DNA of 62,748 nucleotides from an uncultured Mailhella sp. (lineage in GTDB: Bacteria; Desulfobacterota; Desulfovibrionia; Desulfovibrionales; Desulfovibrionaceae), in assembly GCF_944324995.1 (NCBI RefSeq), contig NZ_CALUYL010000020.1:1-62748 (forward strand). The letters run 5' to 3'. How positions within the stretch are numbered: position 1 is the first letter of the stretch; the number at the start of each line of letters is the position of its first letter. Of this stretch, positions 7,796 through 17,533 are shown piece after piece. A model generated the notes under the pieces. That model was not told the origin of the DNA. It was given only the letters and a program-made list of their open reading frames with translations, and made no database searches. A program made the position numbers and the translations under genes.

Positions 7796-7811
7796 TGCAA
7801 GAAGCATGCCA
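7796..7811 (-). promoter_or_regulatory. sigma-54 promoter of the cyanate operon
   Basis: The minus strand reads TGGCATGCTTCTTGCA. This matches the sigma-54 -24/-12 consensus TGGCAC-N5-TTGCA at all but one base, with correct GG-to-GC spacing. Transcription would start near 7785, about 28 nt before the cynS ATG. Confidence 0.78.
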
Positions 7812-8118
7812 ATAAAAATATAATGTTATTTCAGCGAGATATATTTTATTCCTGCTGTTTTTGCCTGGAGAAAGAACAAATACGTATCAAATAACGGTGA
7901 TCATGTCACAAAACCGAAAAGAATCAGAGCAACAAACGGACTGCCCTGTTCCGCCGCCGGGCAACAGCCTGTCGCCTGCGGCGTCGGCACGGCGATCCCC
8001 GGCCATGCAGGAGGCAGCGCCTTCCGCCATGCCCGAACGTTGCCAGCCGTGCCGCATGAAGGCATCGCCCTGCTCCTGCCGAACGCACGTCAGGCGTCCC
8101 GCCCTGTTTACTGACGGA
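7812..8118. other. gene-free region upstream of the cyanate promoter
   Basis: The first 50 bp upstream of the sigma-54 element are AT-rich. An 8-bp palindrome ATACGTAT lies at 7880-7887, where an activator could bind, but this is a short and weak signal. The rest is GC-rich sequence with no recognisable gene or RNA. Confidence 0.5.
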
Positions 8119-8161
8119 CAAAAAAGCCGCCCCGGCCCGGAATCTCCGGACAGAGGCGGCG
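8119..8161 (-). terminator. terminator of the glucoamylase-family gene
   Basis: On the minus strand CCGCC and GGCGG arms flank a further inner stem (TCCGG with CCGGG), followed by six T (8125-8120). Confidence 0.75.
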
Positions 8162-8197
8162 GAACGTTGCGCATGCGTGCCTGAGCCGCACGTCAGA

Positions 8198-9901
8198 TCA
8201 GTTCATACGGATGGGCAGTCCTGCGGTCAGATCGCCGATGTGCATGATGAGCTGATACTTTTCCTGCGTGGCAGGCATGAACTGGGGAAATTCCAGCAGG
8301 TTGGGGCCCTTGCGCCCTTCACGGGTAAAGCGTTTGACGACCTTGCCGGAGGCGTCTTCCAGCGTGAAGAAGACCATGCCGTCCTTCTCGCAGCTGTAGG
8401 GCACGGTGTAAAGTCCGGTGTCGGGATGACGGCGCAGATCAAGAGCGTCCAGTTCGTAGCCGGATTCCGTCTTCTTCAGCGGCACCACCACCTGCGGGAA
8501 GCCGTTGACCGCGGGAAGCGGCTGCACGCCCATGCGGGCAAGTCCTTCCTGCACTTCGGGAATGTTCATGAACAGCGACCAGAGCAGACCGCTGCGGTAG
8601 TTTTCCACCATGCTCACGATGGGAAGCTGGTCGATGGCAAGATAGCTGTTGTCGAACCAGGCGTCCTTCAGGCTGAAGGCGTCGTAGGGACCGTAGGGGC
8701 CCCACATCTTGTCCTTGTAGTTGTCGTAAATGTTCCACAGCACGCGCATGGAATATTCCGGCGTGTACGGCATGGAGGAAAGCGCGGCCGTAGGAGCCAC
8801 CGTGCCTATCTCGTTGTAGGCGGACTGGTAGCGATACCCGCCCTTCACGTCGCAGGCGGTCAGGCCCCAGAAGCCTTCGCTGAACTGATGCTCGGCCGGC
8901 GCGGATTCCAGCGCATAGGCGCGGTTCATGAGCGTGTGCGTGATGTTGCGCACCATGTAGCCGCGACGCACGTGTTCGTCGGCCATGCGGCGGGGATCCA
9001 GACCGATGAAGGAATAATGCGACAGGAACATGCAGCCGCCGTAGGCGTTGGCCGCCTCAATGGTGTAGCCGTTGCCGGTTTTCGGCTGATATTCCTCCGT
9101 GGAATACCAGAACTTGGCCGCCTCGCGGGAAATGGGATGCGTCGGCGAACCGAGCGCCAGCACATAGGCCACCATGGCTTCGTTGAACCCGGAAATCTTC
9201 ATGCCCATGCCGAAATCGGCGGTGGGGCTCCAGTGCCAGTACAGGCCGTTGTTTTCCGACTTCGTGAACCAGTGCCAGTCCACGTCGTGCCACAGTTCGG
9301 TAATGCAGTCGCGCAGGGCCTTTTCCTGCTCCGTGTCCGCCGTAAAATAGGCGCGGGCAATGAGCAGTCCCTGCATCATGAAGGCCGTTTCCACCAGATC
9401 GGCACCGTTGTCCTGCTCGCCGAAGGAAATCGTCTTGCCCGTGCGGCCGTCCAGCCAGTGCGGGAAGGCGCCGTGCAGATTCTTTCTGTCCGTCTTGTCG
9501 CGCAGGAACGTGGCTATCTTAAGCACGCGATCCAGCGCGTCCTGATGGGAGATCCAGCCGCGTTCCGCAGCCACGACAATGGCCGCCACGCCGAAGCCCG
9601 AACCGCCGATGGTGGCCTGTCCGGTTTCCTTGTTGCGGCTGTCCTCATAGGCCAGACCGGATTCCGGGAACGTGTGATCCCATATGTAACGAAACGCGTC
9701 GTACTGCAGACGATCAAGGAGATGACGATCCTTGCGGAAGGAGTCGTCGGGCTGAAATTCGTTCAGCGCCGCCGTATTGGCCTGAACGGCTTCGGGCTGC
9801 GGTGCGGCGGCCTGCTTCTGCGCCTGTGCGGCAAACACGGAACAGGGAAAGAGCAGAACGGCAAGCGCCATAGCCAGAAAAACATGTTTTCTCAGATTCA
9901 T
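8198..9901 (-). CDS. secreted glucoamylase-family (PF10091-type) protein
   Basis: About 567 residues. A Sec signal peptide (MNLRKHVFLAMALAVLLFPCSVFA) is followed by an alpha/alpha-barrel-type protein with the family motifs DAFRYIWDHTFPESGLAYEDS, HWSPTADFGMGMKISGFNEAM and VLALGSPTHPI. Members are related to glycoside hydrolases acting on beta- or alpha-glucans, often cyclic glucan or capsule polysaccharides; the true substrate is not known here. Start at 9901 chosen for the signal peptide; an ATG two codons upstream (9907) is equally possible. It stands alone with its own terminator. Confidence 0.85.
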   Translation of the reverse strand: MNLRKHVFLAMALAVLLFPCSVFAAQAQKQAAAPQPEAVQANTAALNEFQPDDSFRKDRHLLDRLQYDAFRYIWDHTFPESGLAYEDSRNKETGQATIGGSGFGVAAIVVAAERGWISHQDALDRVLKIATFLRDKTDRKNLHGAFPHWLDGRTGKTISFGEQDNGADLVETAFMMQGLLIARAYFTADTEQEKALRDCITELWHDVDWHWFTKSENNGLYWHWSPTADFGMGMKISGFNEAMVAYVLALGSPTHPISREAAKFWYSTEEYQPKTGNGYTIEAANAYGGCMFLSHYSFIGLDPRRMADEHVRRGYMVRNITHTLMNRAYALESAPAEHQFSEGFWGLTACDVKGGYRYQSAYNEIGTVAPTAALSSMPYTPEYSMRVLWNIYDNYKDKMWGPYGPYDAFSLKDAWFDNSYLAIDQLPIVSMVENYRSGLLWSLFMNIPEVQEGLARMGVQPLPAVNGFPQVVVPLKKTESGYELDALDLRRHPDTGLYTVPYSCEKDGMVFFTLEDASGKVVKRFTREGRKGPNLLEFPQFMPATQEKYQLIMHIGDLTAGLPIRMN

Positions 9902-10292
9902 AACCATCCACCGAGGTTGAAGGCATTTTTTCTGACGGCATTTCCCGGGGGAAACGCTTCAGGGAGCGCAAGGCTCCCGCGCCTATAAGTAGCCATAAAC
10001 GTTCCGCTGCGCAAGCATCCAGGTCGCCGGATTGTCACGGAATTGCCGGGGAAAGCGCTTCCGGCGCACCGTCGGAAACGCGCAGACGCGCGCGCCTCAA
10101 ATGGGAAGTCATCAAGGGCATGCAGACCTGTGACTCGAAAAGTAGCACGGAAAACGGTTTCGCCGCAATCGGCAGGACAGGCGCCCTGCCCGACGGTCCG
10201 TGTTGATCTTTGCAGACGGGGCTCACGCCGCGGCTCCGCCCCTGTTCCCTGACGGGAGCATGGCGCACGGAGGCAGAGGAGCTCCCTGCCCC

Positions 10293-10408
10293 TGATTCTG
10301 GAATCCGACCCGAGCCGCACAAATATGGGACACACGCCGCAGGCAAAGACGCAGGCGCAGCAACCGCGAATGCCCCGGAATCATGGCTGATGATTCCAGA
10401 ATCCGACC
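10293..10408. repeat. 18-bp repeat pair with palindromic core
   Basis: Copies at 10293-10310 and 10391-10408 share GATTC-NN-GAATCCGACC. The two central bases differ (TG in one, CA in the other), so the GATTC/GAATC palindrome is kept in both. Both are followed by a similar CG-rich stretch ending GCAC. Confidence 0.6.
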
Positions 10409-10663
10409 TGCTGCACACGAAGACAGTCAGGGCGAACGAAAATCGGAAGGCGCGAAAGCATAATGAGCTTGATCCACCAGTTCCCAAAGCAGTGACCAAC
10501 GCGGACGGCGCGGCAGACTGAGGACGCCGAGCCGGTTCTGCGGGAGTGACAAAGCTCAAACACAGCGGGCCCGTAGCCACCGAGAGAGTGGAGGAAGAAC
10601 ACAAGAGAATGAAAGATCGGCGTCGGCGCATGCGCCAGAAATCTGCGAGACCGAGTCAACGTG

Positions 10664-10876
10664 CTGCCTCCGCGCTCCATTTGCCGGCGGCAAGGCCCCC
10701 GGTCATCAGGCAGGCATGCCCCTGCCGGGAGCCGCCGCCCCCCGGCGTTCCGAATTTTCACGCCGGACAGCGGGCGCCGGAAGGCACACCGACTCCGCAG
10801 CCATCCCGTCAACGGCTCCGATCCTTGCGAAGATTCCGCCGCGAGCGTGCGGCATCTGCCTCCGCGCTCCATTTGC
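10664..10876. repeat. 21-bp perfect direct repeat pair
   Basis: Copies at 10664-10684 and 10856-10876 are identical over 21 bp (starting CTGCCTCCGCGC and ending CATTTGC), 192 bp apart. Similarity continues for about 15 bp as an imperfect hairpin in each copy. Confidence 0.75.
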
Positions 10877-11002
10877 AGGCTGCAAAGGAAAATCCCGGGC
10901 CTTCCCGACGCGACAACAGGGTGCATGACGTTTCCAGGAGCCGCCTGGGCCCAGCAACAAGCACGCATCCCAGCCGTTCCCCGCGTCCGAGGAGGCGATT
11001 AA

Positions 11003-11033
11003 CAAAAAAAGGGAACCACACATGTGGTTCCCT
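11003..11033 (-). terminator. terminator of the ribosomal protein superoperon
   Basis: On the minus strand a 9-10-bp stem GGGAACCACA/TGTGGTTCCC is followed by seven T (11010-11004). It ends the transcript after rplQ. Confidence 0.92.
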
Positions 11034-11055
11034 CTATGCGCAATGCAGAAAACGC

Positions 11056-11445
11056 TTACGCCTGAGCTTCGGCAGGAGCGTCGGCAGCCTGCTTGGTCAG
11101 TTCGATGATGGCCATCGGGGCGCAGTCGCCGCGACGGGGCATGGCCAGCTTCACCACGCGGGTGTAGCCGCCGGGGATGCCGGCGAAGCGGGGAGCGATT
11201 TCGTCAAACAGCTTCTGCACGAGCTGATGGCTGCCCAGTTCGCGGTAAGCGAGGCGACGGGCGGCCACGTCGTTGCGACGAGCCAGAGTAATGAGAGATT
11301 CGACCACGCCGCGCAGCTCCTTGGCCTTGATCTCGGTGGTACGAATCCGGCCGTGCGTAAGCAGGGCCTTGGACATATTGCGAAGCAGAGCCTTGCGATG
11401 CGAAGGATTTCTGCTCAGTTTCTTACCAGAGTTGCTATGCCTCAT
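11056..11445 (-). CDS. rplQ: 50S ribosomal protein L17
   Basis: 129 residues, starting [21 protein letters not shown], the L17 signature. It overlaps the end of rpoA by 11 nt and is the last gene of the superoperon, before a strong terminator. Confidence 0.98.
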   Translation of the reverse strand: MRHSNSGKKLSRNPSHRKALLRNMSKALLTHGRIRTTEIKAKELRGVVESLITLARRNDVAARRLAYRELGSHQLVQKLFDEIAPRFAGIPGGYTRVVKLAMPRRGDCAPMAIIELTKQAADAPAEAQA

Positions 11446-12478
11446 GGTGCTGCTTCCTCTTCCATTCCTGGTATTTCTTATCGAAGGAGTCGACCTTCAT
11501 GCCGAAGTCAAGACCCATGTCGAGAAGCACGTTCTTGATTTCGTCCAAGGACTTCTTGCCGAAGTTCTTGGTCTTGAGCATTTCGTTTTCGGAACGCTGC
11601 ACCAGTTCGCCCACCAGCGCGATGTTGGCGCTGCGCAGGCAGTTGGTGGCGCGCACGGAAAGCTCAAGATCGTCGATGCTCTTGAAGAGATTTTCGTTGA
11701 ATTCCCCGTTGTCGCAGGCGCCGAGACCGCTCTCGTCAGAAATGTGCTCGTCGAAGTTGATGAACACGGAAATCTGATCCTTGATGATCTTCGCGCTGTA
11801 GGCAATGGCGTCTTCAGGGGTCACGGAACCGTCCGTCCAGACTTCGAGGATCAACTTGTCGTAGTTGGTCATCTGGCCCACGCGGGCGGCTTCGATGGTA
11901 TAGGCGACCTTGCGCACGGGAGAGAAGCTGGAATCAAGCTTGATGATGCCGATTTCGTCGGAGAGGCCTTCGTGCATGTCGGCGGGGACGTAGCCCTTGC
12001 CCATGCGGACCTCGAATTCAAGATTGAATTCCACGTCTTCGGTCAGCGTGGCAATGTGCAGTTCAGGGTTGAGCACGGTCACGTGCTGGTTGCCCTGAAT
12101 GTCGCCGGCGGTCACCTCGCCCTTCTTGTTCACGTTGAGAGTGACCGTCTGAGGAACGTCTGTATCCATCGCGAGACGAACCTGCTTGATGTTCAGGATG
12201 ATGTCCGTCACATCTTCAAGCACGCCGGGGATGGTGGTAAACTCATGCTGTACGCCCGCAATTTTGACGGACACAAACGCTGCGCCCTGAAGGGATGCCA
12301 AAAGCACTCTGCGCAACGCATTGCCGATGGTGGTGCCGTAACCGCGTTCCAGAGGTTCGCACACGAACTTGCCGTACATGGTATCGGCAGGGTCGTTCTC
12401 GCGGACGATCTGTTCGGGCTTGACGAGCACCGCCCAGTTGCGGGCGTTGATGAGCCTGTTGGCTTGTTTGCTGAGCAT
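11435..12478 (-). CDS. rpoA: RNA polymerase alpha subunit
   Basis: 347 residues. The N-terminal dimerisation domain carries [20 protein letters not shown]; the C-terminal domain (about 250-325) carries the helix motif [11 protein letters not shown] and [12 protein letters not shown] that contact UP elements and activators. It follows rpsD by 12 nt. Confidence 0.99.
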   Translation of the reverse strand: MLSKQANRLINARNWAVLVKPEQIVRENDPADTMYGKFVCEPLERGYGTTIGNALRRVLLASLQGAAFVSVKIAGVQHEFTTIPGVLEDVTDIILNIKQVRLAMDTDVPQTVTLNVNKKGEVTAGDIQGNQHVTVLNPELHIATLTEDVEFNLEFEVRMGKGYVPADMHEGLSDEIGIIKLDSSFSPVRKVAYTIEAARVGQMTNYDKLILEVWTDGSVTPEDAIAYSAKIIKDQISVFINFDEHISDESGLGACDNGEFNENLFKSIDDLELSVRATNCLRSANIALVGELVQRSENEMLKTKNFGKKSLDEIKNVLLDMGLDFGMKVDSFDKKYQEWKRKQHHEA

Positions 12479-12490
12479 GGGAGTTCCTGC

Positions 12491-13117
12491 TTATTTCGAG
12501 TAAAGTTCGACGATAAGGGATTCTTCGATGGGAGTCTGAATATCGTCGCGCTGGGGAAGGGCCTTGATAACACCCTTGAAGGACGCGCCGTCAACTTCCA
12601 CCCAGGCGGGGCAGCCGCGGCGGGCGAGCACGTCCTGAGCGGCGGCGATCACGGGGATGTTGCGGTTCTTTTCCGGAACGGCGATTTCGTCGCCCACGCG
12701 GACCTGCAGGGACGGAATGGTCACCTTGTGGCCGTTGAGGGTGAAGATGCCGTGACGGACCAGCTGACGGGCCTGGCTGCGGGAGTTGGCGAAGCCCATG
12801 CGGTACACGACGTTGTCGAGACGGCGTTCGAGGATGACGAGCAGGTTGGCGCCCGTCACGCCCTTGGCCATTTCGGCGTCTTCAAAGTAACCATGGAACT
12901 GCTTTTCCAGCACGCCGTAAATACGACGGACCTTCATCTTTTCACGCAGCTGCACAGCATATTCGCTGAGCTTCTTGCGGGCGCGGCCGTGCTGGCCGGG
13001 GGCGTAGGGGCGGCGGTCCTGAGCGCACTTGTCAGTGAAGCAACGGTCGCCCTTCAGAAACAGCTTGGTGCCTTCACGACGGCAAAGCCGGCATTTGGCG
13101 TCATTATATTTTGCCAA
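12491..13117 (-). CDS. rpsD: 30S ribosomal protein S4, zinc-binding form
   Basis: 208 residues with an N-terminal four-cysteine site (C9, C12, C26, C31) and a C-terminal S4 RNA-binding domain ([22 protein letters not shown]). S4 organises the 5' domain of 16S rRNA and in many bacteria represses the alpha operon. No S4-type pseudoknot was looked for successfully in the intergenic gaps. Confidence 0.98.
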   Translation of the reverse strand: MAKYNDAKCRLCRREGTKLFLKGDRCFTDKCAQDRRPYAPGQHGRARKKLSEYAVQLREKMKVRRIYGVLEKQFHGYFEDAEMAKGVTGANLLVILERRLDNVVYRMGFANSRSQARQLVRHGIFTLNGHKVTIPSLQVRVGDEIAVPEKNRNIPVIAAAQDVLARRGCPAWVEVDGASFKGVIKALPQRDDIQTPIEESLIVELYSK

Positions 13118-13143
13118 GGCTAGTTCTCCTTGTCTTCAAGGCG

Positions 13144-13533
13144 TTAGACGCGGCGCCGCTTGGGAGGACGGCAACCGTTGTGGGGAATGGGAGTCACGTC
13201 ACGAATGAACGCAACCTTGAAACCGGCGGCGTTGATAGCGCGCAGAGCGGATTCACGGCCGGCGCCGGGACCCTTCACATACACACCCACAGTACGCATG
13301 CCATTGTCCTGAGCGCGACGGGCGGCGTTTTCAGCCGCAACCTGAGCCGCGAAAGGAGTGGACTTGCGGGAACCCTTGAATCCGCTCTGGCCGGCGGAGG
13401 ACCAGCTCACGGTGTTGCCGCGAGTATCGGTGAAGGTAACGATAGTATTATTGAAAGAAGCCGCAATGTGGGCTATGCCCAGCGGAATGTTCTTCTTTTC
13501 CTTCTTTTTGACTGCACGTTTGGCTCTTGCCAT
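13144..13533 (-). CDS. rpsK: 30S ribosomal protein S11
   Basis: 129 residues with [21 protein letters not shown] and the C-terminal motif [17 protein letters not shown] typical of S11 in the platform of the 30S subunit. It lies between rpsM and rpsD. Confidence 0.98.
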   Translation of the reverse strand: MARAKRAVKKKEKKNIPLGIAHIAASFNNTIVTFTDTRGNTVSWSSAGQSGFKGSRKSTPFAAQVAAENAARRAQDNGMRTVGVYVKGPGAGRESALRAINAAGFKVAFIRDVTPIPHNGCRPPKRRRV

Positions 13534-13598
13534 CTTGCACTTCCTTGGAGCTATGGTGTCTCGATCAGCCGAAGATGGGCTGCATCAGATACAGCTTC

Positions 13599-13967
13599 CT
13601 ACTTCTTTTTACCCACATTGCCACGACGCGGACCCTTGCGGGTACGAGCGTTCGTGTGAGTACGCTGACCATGGACGGGCAGACCACGGCGGTGGCGCAG
13701 GCCACGGTAGCAGCCAATATCCATCAGACGCTTGATATTCGAAGCCACTTCACGGCGGAGGTCGCCTTCCACCTTGTGGTTCGTTTCGATTTCCTTACGG
13801 ACTTCGTTCACTTCATCGGCGCTCAGATCGTCGATGCTGCGGTTCCAGTCGACGCCGGAAGCAGCAAGGATTTCCAGGGCAGTAGCCCGGCCGATGCCAT
13901 AAATATAGGTAAGTGCGATATCCGCTCTTTTACCACGGGGCAGTTCAATGCCTGCAATTCTGGCCAC
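13599..13967 (-). CDS. rpsM: 30S ribosomal protein S13
   Basis: 122 residues, starting [14 protein letters not shown] and ending with the basic [15 protein letters not shown] tail that reaches the tRNA and the intersubunit bridge. It is preceded by rpmJ. Confidence 0.98.
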   Translation of the reverse strand: MARIAGIELPRGKRADIALTYIYGIGRATALEILAASGVDWNRSIDDLSADEVNEVRKEIETNHKVEGDLRREVASNIKRLMDIGCYRGLRHRRGLPVHGQRTHTNARTRKGPRRGNVGKKK

Positions 13968-13985
13968 GTTAAGACTCCTGCAAGG

Positions 13986-14099
13986 TTAGCCCTGGCGCTG
14001 TTTATGCCGGGGGTTTTCGCAGATCACTCTCAAAACACCCTTGCGCCGGATAACCTTGCACTTAGGGCAGATTTTTTTGACGGACGGCCTGACTTTCAT
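13986..14099 (-). CDS. rpmJ: 50S ribosomal protein L36, zinc-binding form
   Basis: 37 residues: [19 protein letters not shown], then [17 protein letters not shown]. It has the C-x2-C, Cys and His ligands of the zinc-type L36. It lies between map and rpsM, the usual place in spc operons, and may start a subtranscript from a promoter just upstream. Confidence 0.97.
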
Positions 14100-14161
14100 C
14101 GCTCACTCCGTTAGTTACTTTTAGATACACGATTGCGGCGAAAAATCGCCTGGAACCGTTT

Positions 14162-14190
14162 CTCTTATCTTGTTATCATCACCCTGTCAA
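14162..14190 (-). promoter_or_regulatory. possible internal promoter ahead of rpmJ
   Basis: In the 115-bp gap after map the minus strand has TTGACA (14190-14185), 17 bp, TAAGAG (14167-14162). The -35 is perfect and the -10 weak. It would feed rpmJ, rpsM, rpsK, rpsD, rpoA and rplQ. Confidence 0.5.
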
Positions 14191-14214
14191 GGACAGTGTT
14201 TCACGACGCGAAAA

Positions 14215-15015
14215 TCACGGCCGGTAGTTCTCGGCCAGACTGAGTATTTCCGCTCCGTCCTGCCGGATGACCACCGTGTGTTCCCAATGGGCGGACAGAC
14301 TCCGATCCTTCATCTTCGTCGTCCAGCCATCGGACATGATTTCCACCTCATGGGTGCCGATTGCCAACATGGGCTCGATGGCCAAAACCATGCCAGGTTT
14401 CAGCGGAGTTCCGCCCGGAACGCCGTCCACCATGCCGCCGCGTGGCACGAAGTTCGGCACTTCCGGCTTTTCGTGAAGGCTGGCGCCTATGCCATGCCCG
14501 ACGAAATCACGGATCACATGGAGCCCTTCCATTTCGGCATGACGCTGCACCGCCGCCGAAATCGCATAGAGATTGTTGCCGGGATGCGCCTCGGCAATTC
14601 CGAGTTCGAGGCAGCGCTTCGTCACGTCGGAAAGATGCCTGGCTTCCTCCGACACCTCGCCGCAGAACGCGGTGCGGGCGGAGTCCCCGTTGAAACCTTT
14701 GTAATTCACGCCCATGTCAAAACTGACGATGTCCCCTTCCTTCAAAATGATGTCCTTTGAAGGAAAACCGTGAATGATGGTCTCGTTGACGGAACAGCAC
14801 AGCGCAAAAGGATAGCCGCAGTAGTTGAGGAAGTTGGGCACAACGCCCATGTCGCGGCACATCTTGCGGGCCAGTTCGTCGAAAAATATGGTGGGAACGC
14901 CGGGACGCACGTTGGCCACCAGTTCGTCAAGAATGGTCGCCGTCATGCCGTTGGCCACGCGCATGAGTTCGATCTCATGCTCATTCTTGATAAAAATGCC
15001 CCGAAACTTTTTCAT
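14215..15015 (-). CDS. map: methionine aminopeptidase, type I
   Basis: 266 residues. It removes the initiator methionine from nascent proteins. All five metal ligands are visible: D100, D111, H174, E214 and E245, in the motifs SFDMG, NGDSAR, GHGIG, IEPM and HWEHT. It follows the secY stop by 2 nt, as in other spc operons. Confidence 0.98.
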   Translation of the reverse strand: MKKFRGIFIKNEHEIELMRVANGMTATILDELVANVRPGVPTIFFDELARKMCRDMGVVPNFLNYCGYPFALCCSVNETIIHGFPSKDIILKEGDIVSFDMGVNYKGFNGDSARTAFCGEVSEEARHLSDVTKRCLELGIAEAHPGNNLYAISAAVQRHAEMEGLHVIRDFVGHGIGASLHEKPEVPNFVPRGGMVDGVPGGTPLKPGMVLAIEPMLAIGTHEVEIMSDGWTTKMKDRSLSAHWEHTVVIRQDGAEILSLAENYRP

Positions 15016-15017
15016 GC

Positions 15018-16319
15018 CTATCCCTTTCTTGCTTTGCTCATGAGGCCTTCATACTGCTGGGAGATGAGGTGGGATTCCACCTGGCTCATGAAGTCGATGG
15101 CCACGCCGACGAGAATCAGAAGACTGGTTCCGCCGAAGTAGAACGGCACGTTGAACTGAGCGATCAGCAGCATGGGCAGCACGGAGATGATGGAAATGTA
15201 GATGCCGCCCCACAAGGTAAGACGAGTAAGCACGTTGTCGATGTATTCGCGGGTCTTGTCGCCGGGACGAATGCCGGGCACGAACCCGCCTGCCTTCTTC
15301 AGGTTCTCCGCGATGTCCTTCGGATCGAAGATGATCGCGGTATAGAAGAAGCAGAAGAAGAAGATCAGCGCAATGAAGATGACGTTGTACACGATGGACG
15401 TGGGCTGAAACCACGACACCACGGTCTGCAGCCATTCGGCGGTGGAAAAGCCCGCCACGGTCGCCGGGAAGAGCAGAAGGCTCTGGGCGAAGATGGGGGG
15501 AATCACGCCGGCGGTGTTGATGCGCAGGGGCAGATGCGTGGTCTGTCCGCCGTACATCTTGCGGCCGATCTGACGCTTGGCGTACTGAATGGGTATTCTG
15601 CGCTGAGCGCGCTCAACGAACACAATGCCCACGGTGACGGCCAGCATCATGATGACAATGAAAATGGCGAACAGCACATTCATGTCGCCGGCCTTGATCA
15701 GCTGATAGGAGCGCATGAGCGCGCTCGGAATGCCGACCACGATACCGGAGAAGATGATGAGCGATATGCCGTTTCCAATGCCTTTGGCGGTAATCTGCTC
15801 GCCAAGCCACATGATGAGGATGGTACCTGCCGTCAGGGTGACGATGGTCACCAGACGGAATTCCCAGCCGGGATTCATGACGACGGGAGCATTTTCAGGG
15901 CTGACCATGCCTTCCAGAAGGGCGGCAATGCCGAAGCCCTGTATAAGGGTGATCGCGACAGTGAGATATCGCGTGTACTGCGTGATCTTGCGTCTGCCGG
16001 CCTGCCCTTCTTCCTTGGCCATGCGCTTGATGTCGGGGCTCACCACCTGCAGAAGCTGCAGAATGATGGACGCCGAAATGTAAGGCATGATGCCGAGGGC
16101 GAACACAGAAACGTTTCTGAGGCCGCCGCCGGAGAACATGTCGAGCAGAGCAAAGACCGAACCCTGCATACTGGCGAAAAAGTGAGACAGCGCGCCGGCA
16201 TCAATGCCAGGCACCGGAACATGGACCCCCACCCTGTACATGCACAGGATGAAAAGGGTCCATGCCAGCTTTTTACGCAGCTCAGGCATTTGCGCCATTT
16301 TGTCCACGCCGTTCGCCAC
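15018..16319 (-). CDS. secY: Sec translocon channel subunit SecY
   Basis: 433 residues with ten hydrophobic segments. The plug and second-helix region has PGIDAGAL, and the cytoplasmic loop has YAKRQIGRKMYGGQTTHLPLR, as in SecY. It forms the protein-conducting channel with SecE and SecG. It follows rplO by 3 nt. Confidence 0.99.
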   Translation of the reverse strand: MANGVDKMAQMPELRKKLAWTLFILCMYRVGVHVPVPGIDAGALSHFFASMQGSVFALLDMFSGGGLRNVSVFALGIMPYISASIILQLLQVVSPDIKRMAKEEGQAGRRKITQYTRYLTVAITLIQGFGIAALLEGMVSPENAPVVMNPGWEFRLVTIVTLTAGTILIMWLGEQITAKGIGNGISLIIFSGIVVGIPSALMRSYQLIKAGDMNVLFAIFIVIMMLAVTVGIVFVERAQRRIPIQYAKRQIGRKMYGGQTTHLPLRINTAGVIPPIFAQSLLLFPATVAGFSTAEWLQTVVSWFQPTSIVYNVIFIALIFFFCFFYTAIIFDPKDIAENLKKAGGFVPGIRPGDKTREYIDNVLTRLTLWGGIYISIISVLPMLLIAQFNVPFYFGGTSLLILVGVAIDFMSQVESHLISQQYEGLMSKARKG

Positions 16320-16322
16320 GTC

Positions 16323-16799
16323 TTATTCCTCGGAGGTAGCGGGTTCTTCAGCGTCGGCGAGAAGTTCCTTCACTTCGCCGCCGGCGGCAAGAATCTTGTC
16401 CTTGGCAGACTGGCTGAAGCGGAAGGCTTCAATGCTGACGGGGCGGGTCACTTCGCCTTCGCCCAGGATCTTCACGAGGGCGCTCTTGACGAGACCGCGG
16501 CTGTAGATGTCTTCCAGCGTGATTTCCTTCTGATCGGGGAAGGCCGCCAGCAGACGATCGAGGTTAATGACTTCGTAGGTCACCTTGAACAGATAGTTCT
16601 TGAAGCCACGCTTGGGCAGACGGCGCTGCAGGGGCATCTGACCGCCTTCAAAGCCGGGACGGACACCGCCGCCGGAACGGGCGTTCTGGCCCTTGTGGCC
16701 CTTGCCGGAAGTGCCGCCGAGGCCGGAACCGGCACCGCGGCCGACGCGCTTGCGGCTCTTGCGTTCTTCAGGGAAAGGATACAGATCGTTAAGTCTCAT
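16323..16799 (-). CDS. rplO: 50S ribosomal protein L15
   Basis: 158 residues; the N terminus has the Gly/Arg-rich RVGRGAGSGLGGTSGKGHKGQ of L15. It ends with an acidic tail (EEPATSEE) that is longer than usual. Its ATG overlaps the rpmD stop by one base (TAATG). Confidence 0.98.
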   Translation of the reverse strand: MRLNDLYPFPEERKSRKRVGRGAGSGLGGTSGKGHKGQNARSGGGVRPGFEGGQMPLQRRLPKRGFKNYLFKVTYEVINLDRLLAAFPDQKEITLEDIYSRGLVKSALVKILGEGEVTRPVSIEAFRFSQSAKDKILAAGGEVKELLADAEEPATSEE

Positions 16800-16975
16800 T
16801 ATGCAATGACCTCAACCAGGTGGGACACGCTGGCGATCATGCCGCGGGTGGCGGCGTTATCCTTAAGGGTTTTTACCATCTCACGACGGCGCAGGCCCAT
16901 GGCGTCCAGAACCTTCTTCTGGGCAGGGGTCGTGCCGATGCGGCTTTTGATGAGCTTCACCTTGATTTCAGACAT
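16799..16975 (-). CDS. rpmD: 50S ribosomal protein L30
   Basis: 58 residues, starting MSEIKVKLIKSRIGTTPAQKK, the L30 signature, and ending HLVEVIA. Found by reading the minus strand between rpsE and rplO. Confidence 0.96.
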   Translation of the reverse strand: MSEIKVKLIKSRIGTTPAQKKVLDAMGLRRREMVKTLKDNAATRGMIASVSHLVEVIA

Positions 16976-16994
16976 GGTACTCTACCTTATGACC

Positions 16995-17501
16995 CTACTT
17001 GCGGGGGGCTTCCAGTTTCTTGCCGCGCACTTCGGAAACTTCCTCGGCGCTGCGCAGGGAGCTGAGTCCGGCGACGGCGGCGCGAAGAACGTTGTGCGGG
17101 TTGTTGGTACCGATAGCCTTGGCGAGCACGTCGGTGACACCGGCGGCTTCCATGACGGCGCGCACGGCGCCGCCGGCGATGATGCCGGTACCGCGGGAGG
17201 CGGGCTTCAGAAGCACGCGGCCAGCACCGAAGCGGCCGAGCACTTCATAAGGCAGAGTGCCTTCCACCAGGGGAACCCGAACCATGGACTTGCGGGCGCG
17301 TTCGGTAGCCTTGCGGAGGGCTTCAGGAACTTCCTGAGCCTTGCCGAGGCCGTAGCCCACATTGCCCTTGCCGTCGCCAACGACGATGAGGGCGCTGAAG
17401 CTGAAACGACGGCCACCCTTCACGACCTTGGCAACACGGTTCAGACTAACGATCTTTTCAATGTAGCCGGAATCCTGCTGCGTTTGCTGCTGCTGTTCCA
17501 T
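16995..17501 (-). CDS. rpsE: 30S ribosomal protein S5
   Basis: 168 residues with [24 protein letters not shown], the S5 fidelity loop region, and [12 protein letters not shown]. The start at 17501 (MEQQQQ) has AGGA 5 nt upstream and gives the usual length; a GTG 33 nt earlier would overlap the rplR stop. Confidence 0.97.
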   Translation of the reverse strand: MEQQQQTQQDSGYIEKIVSLNRVAKVVKGGRRFSFSALIVVGDGKGNVGYGLGKAQEVPEALRKATERARKSMVRVPLVEGTLPYEVLGRFGAGRVLLKPASRGTGIIAGGAVRAVMEAAGVTDVLAKAIGTNNPHNVLRAAVAGLSSLRSAEEVSEVRGKKLEAPRK

Positions 17502-17533
17502 ATTTATCCTGCTCTTGTTGTCCTTGCGGACCA

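Larger units (their letters stand above)
9908..11000. other. gene-free 1.1-kb region with short repeats
   Basis: Both strands contain open frames, but none has a recognisable domain, a good ribosome binding site or family-like composition, and frames overlap on both strands. Two pairs of direct repeats lie here (see separate entries). It may be decayed sequence or contain an unrecognised RNA. Confidence 0.5.

Noticed and set aside
10381-10968. Minus-strand open frame in the gap after the glucoamylase gene
   Set aside because: No recognisable domain; contains the repeated motif as an accident of the DNA repeats; composition unlike neighbours.
10546-11538. Plus-strand open frame across the gap and rplQ
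   Set aside because: Arg/Pro-rich with no ribosome binding site; overlaps rplQ antisense.
11273-13123. A long plus-strand open frame opposite rpoA and rpsD
   Set aside because: Antisense shadow of conserved genes.
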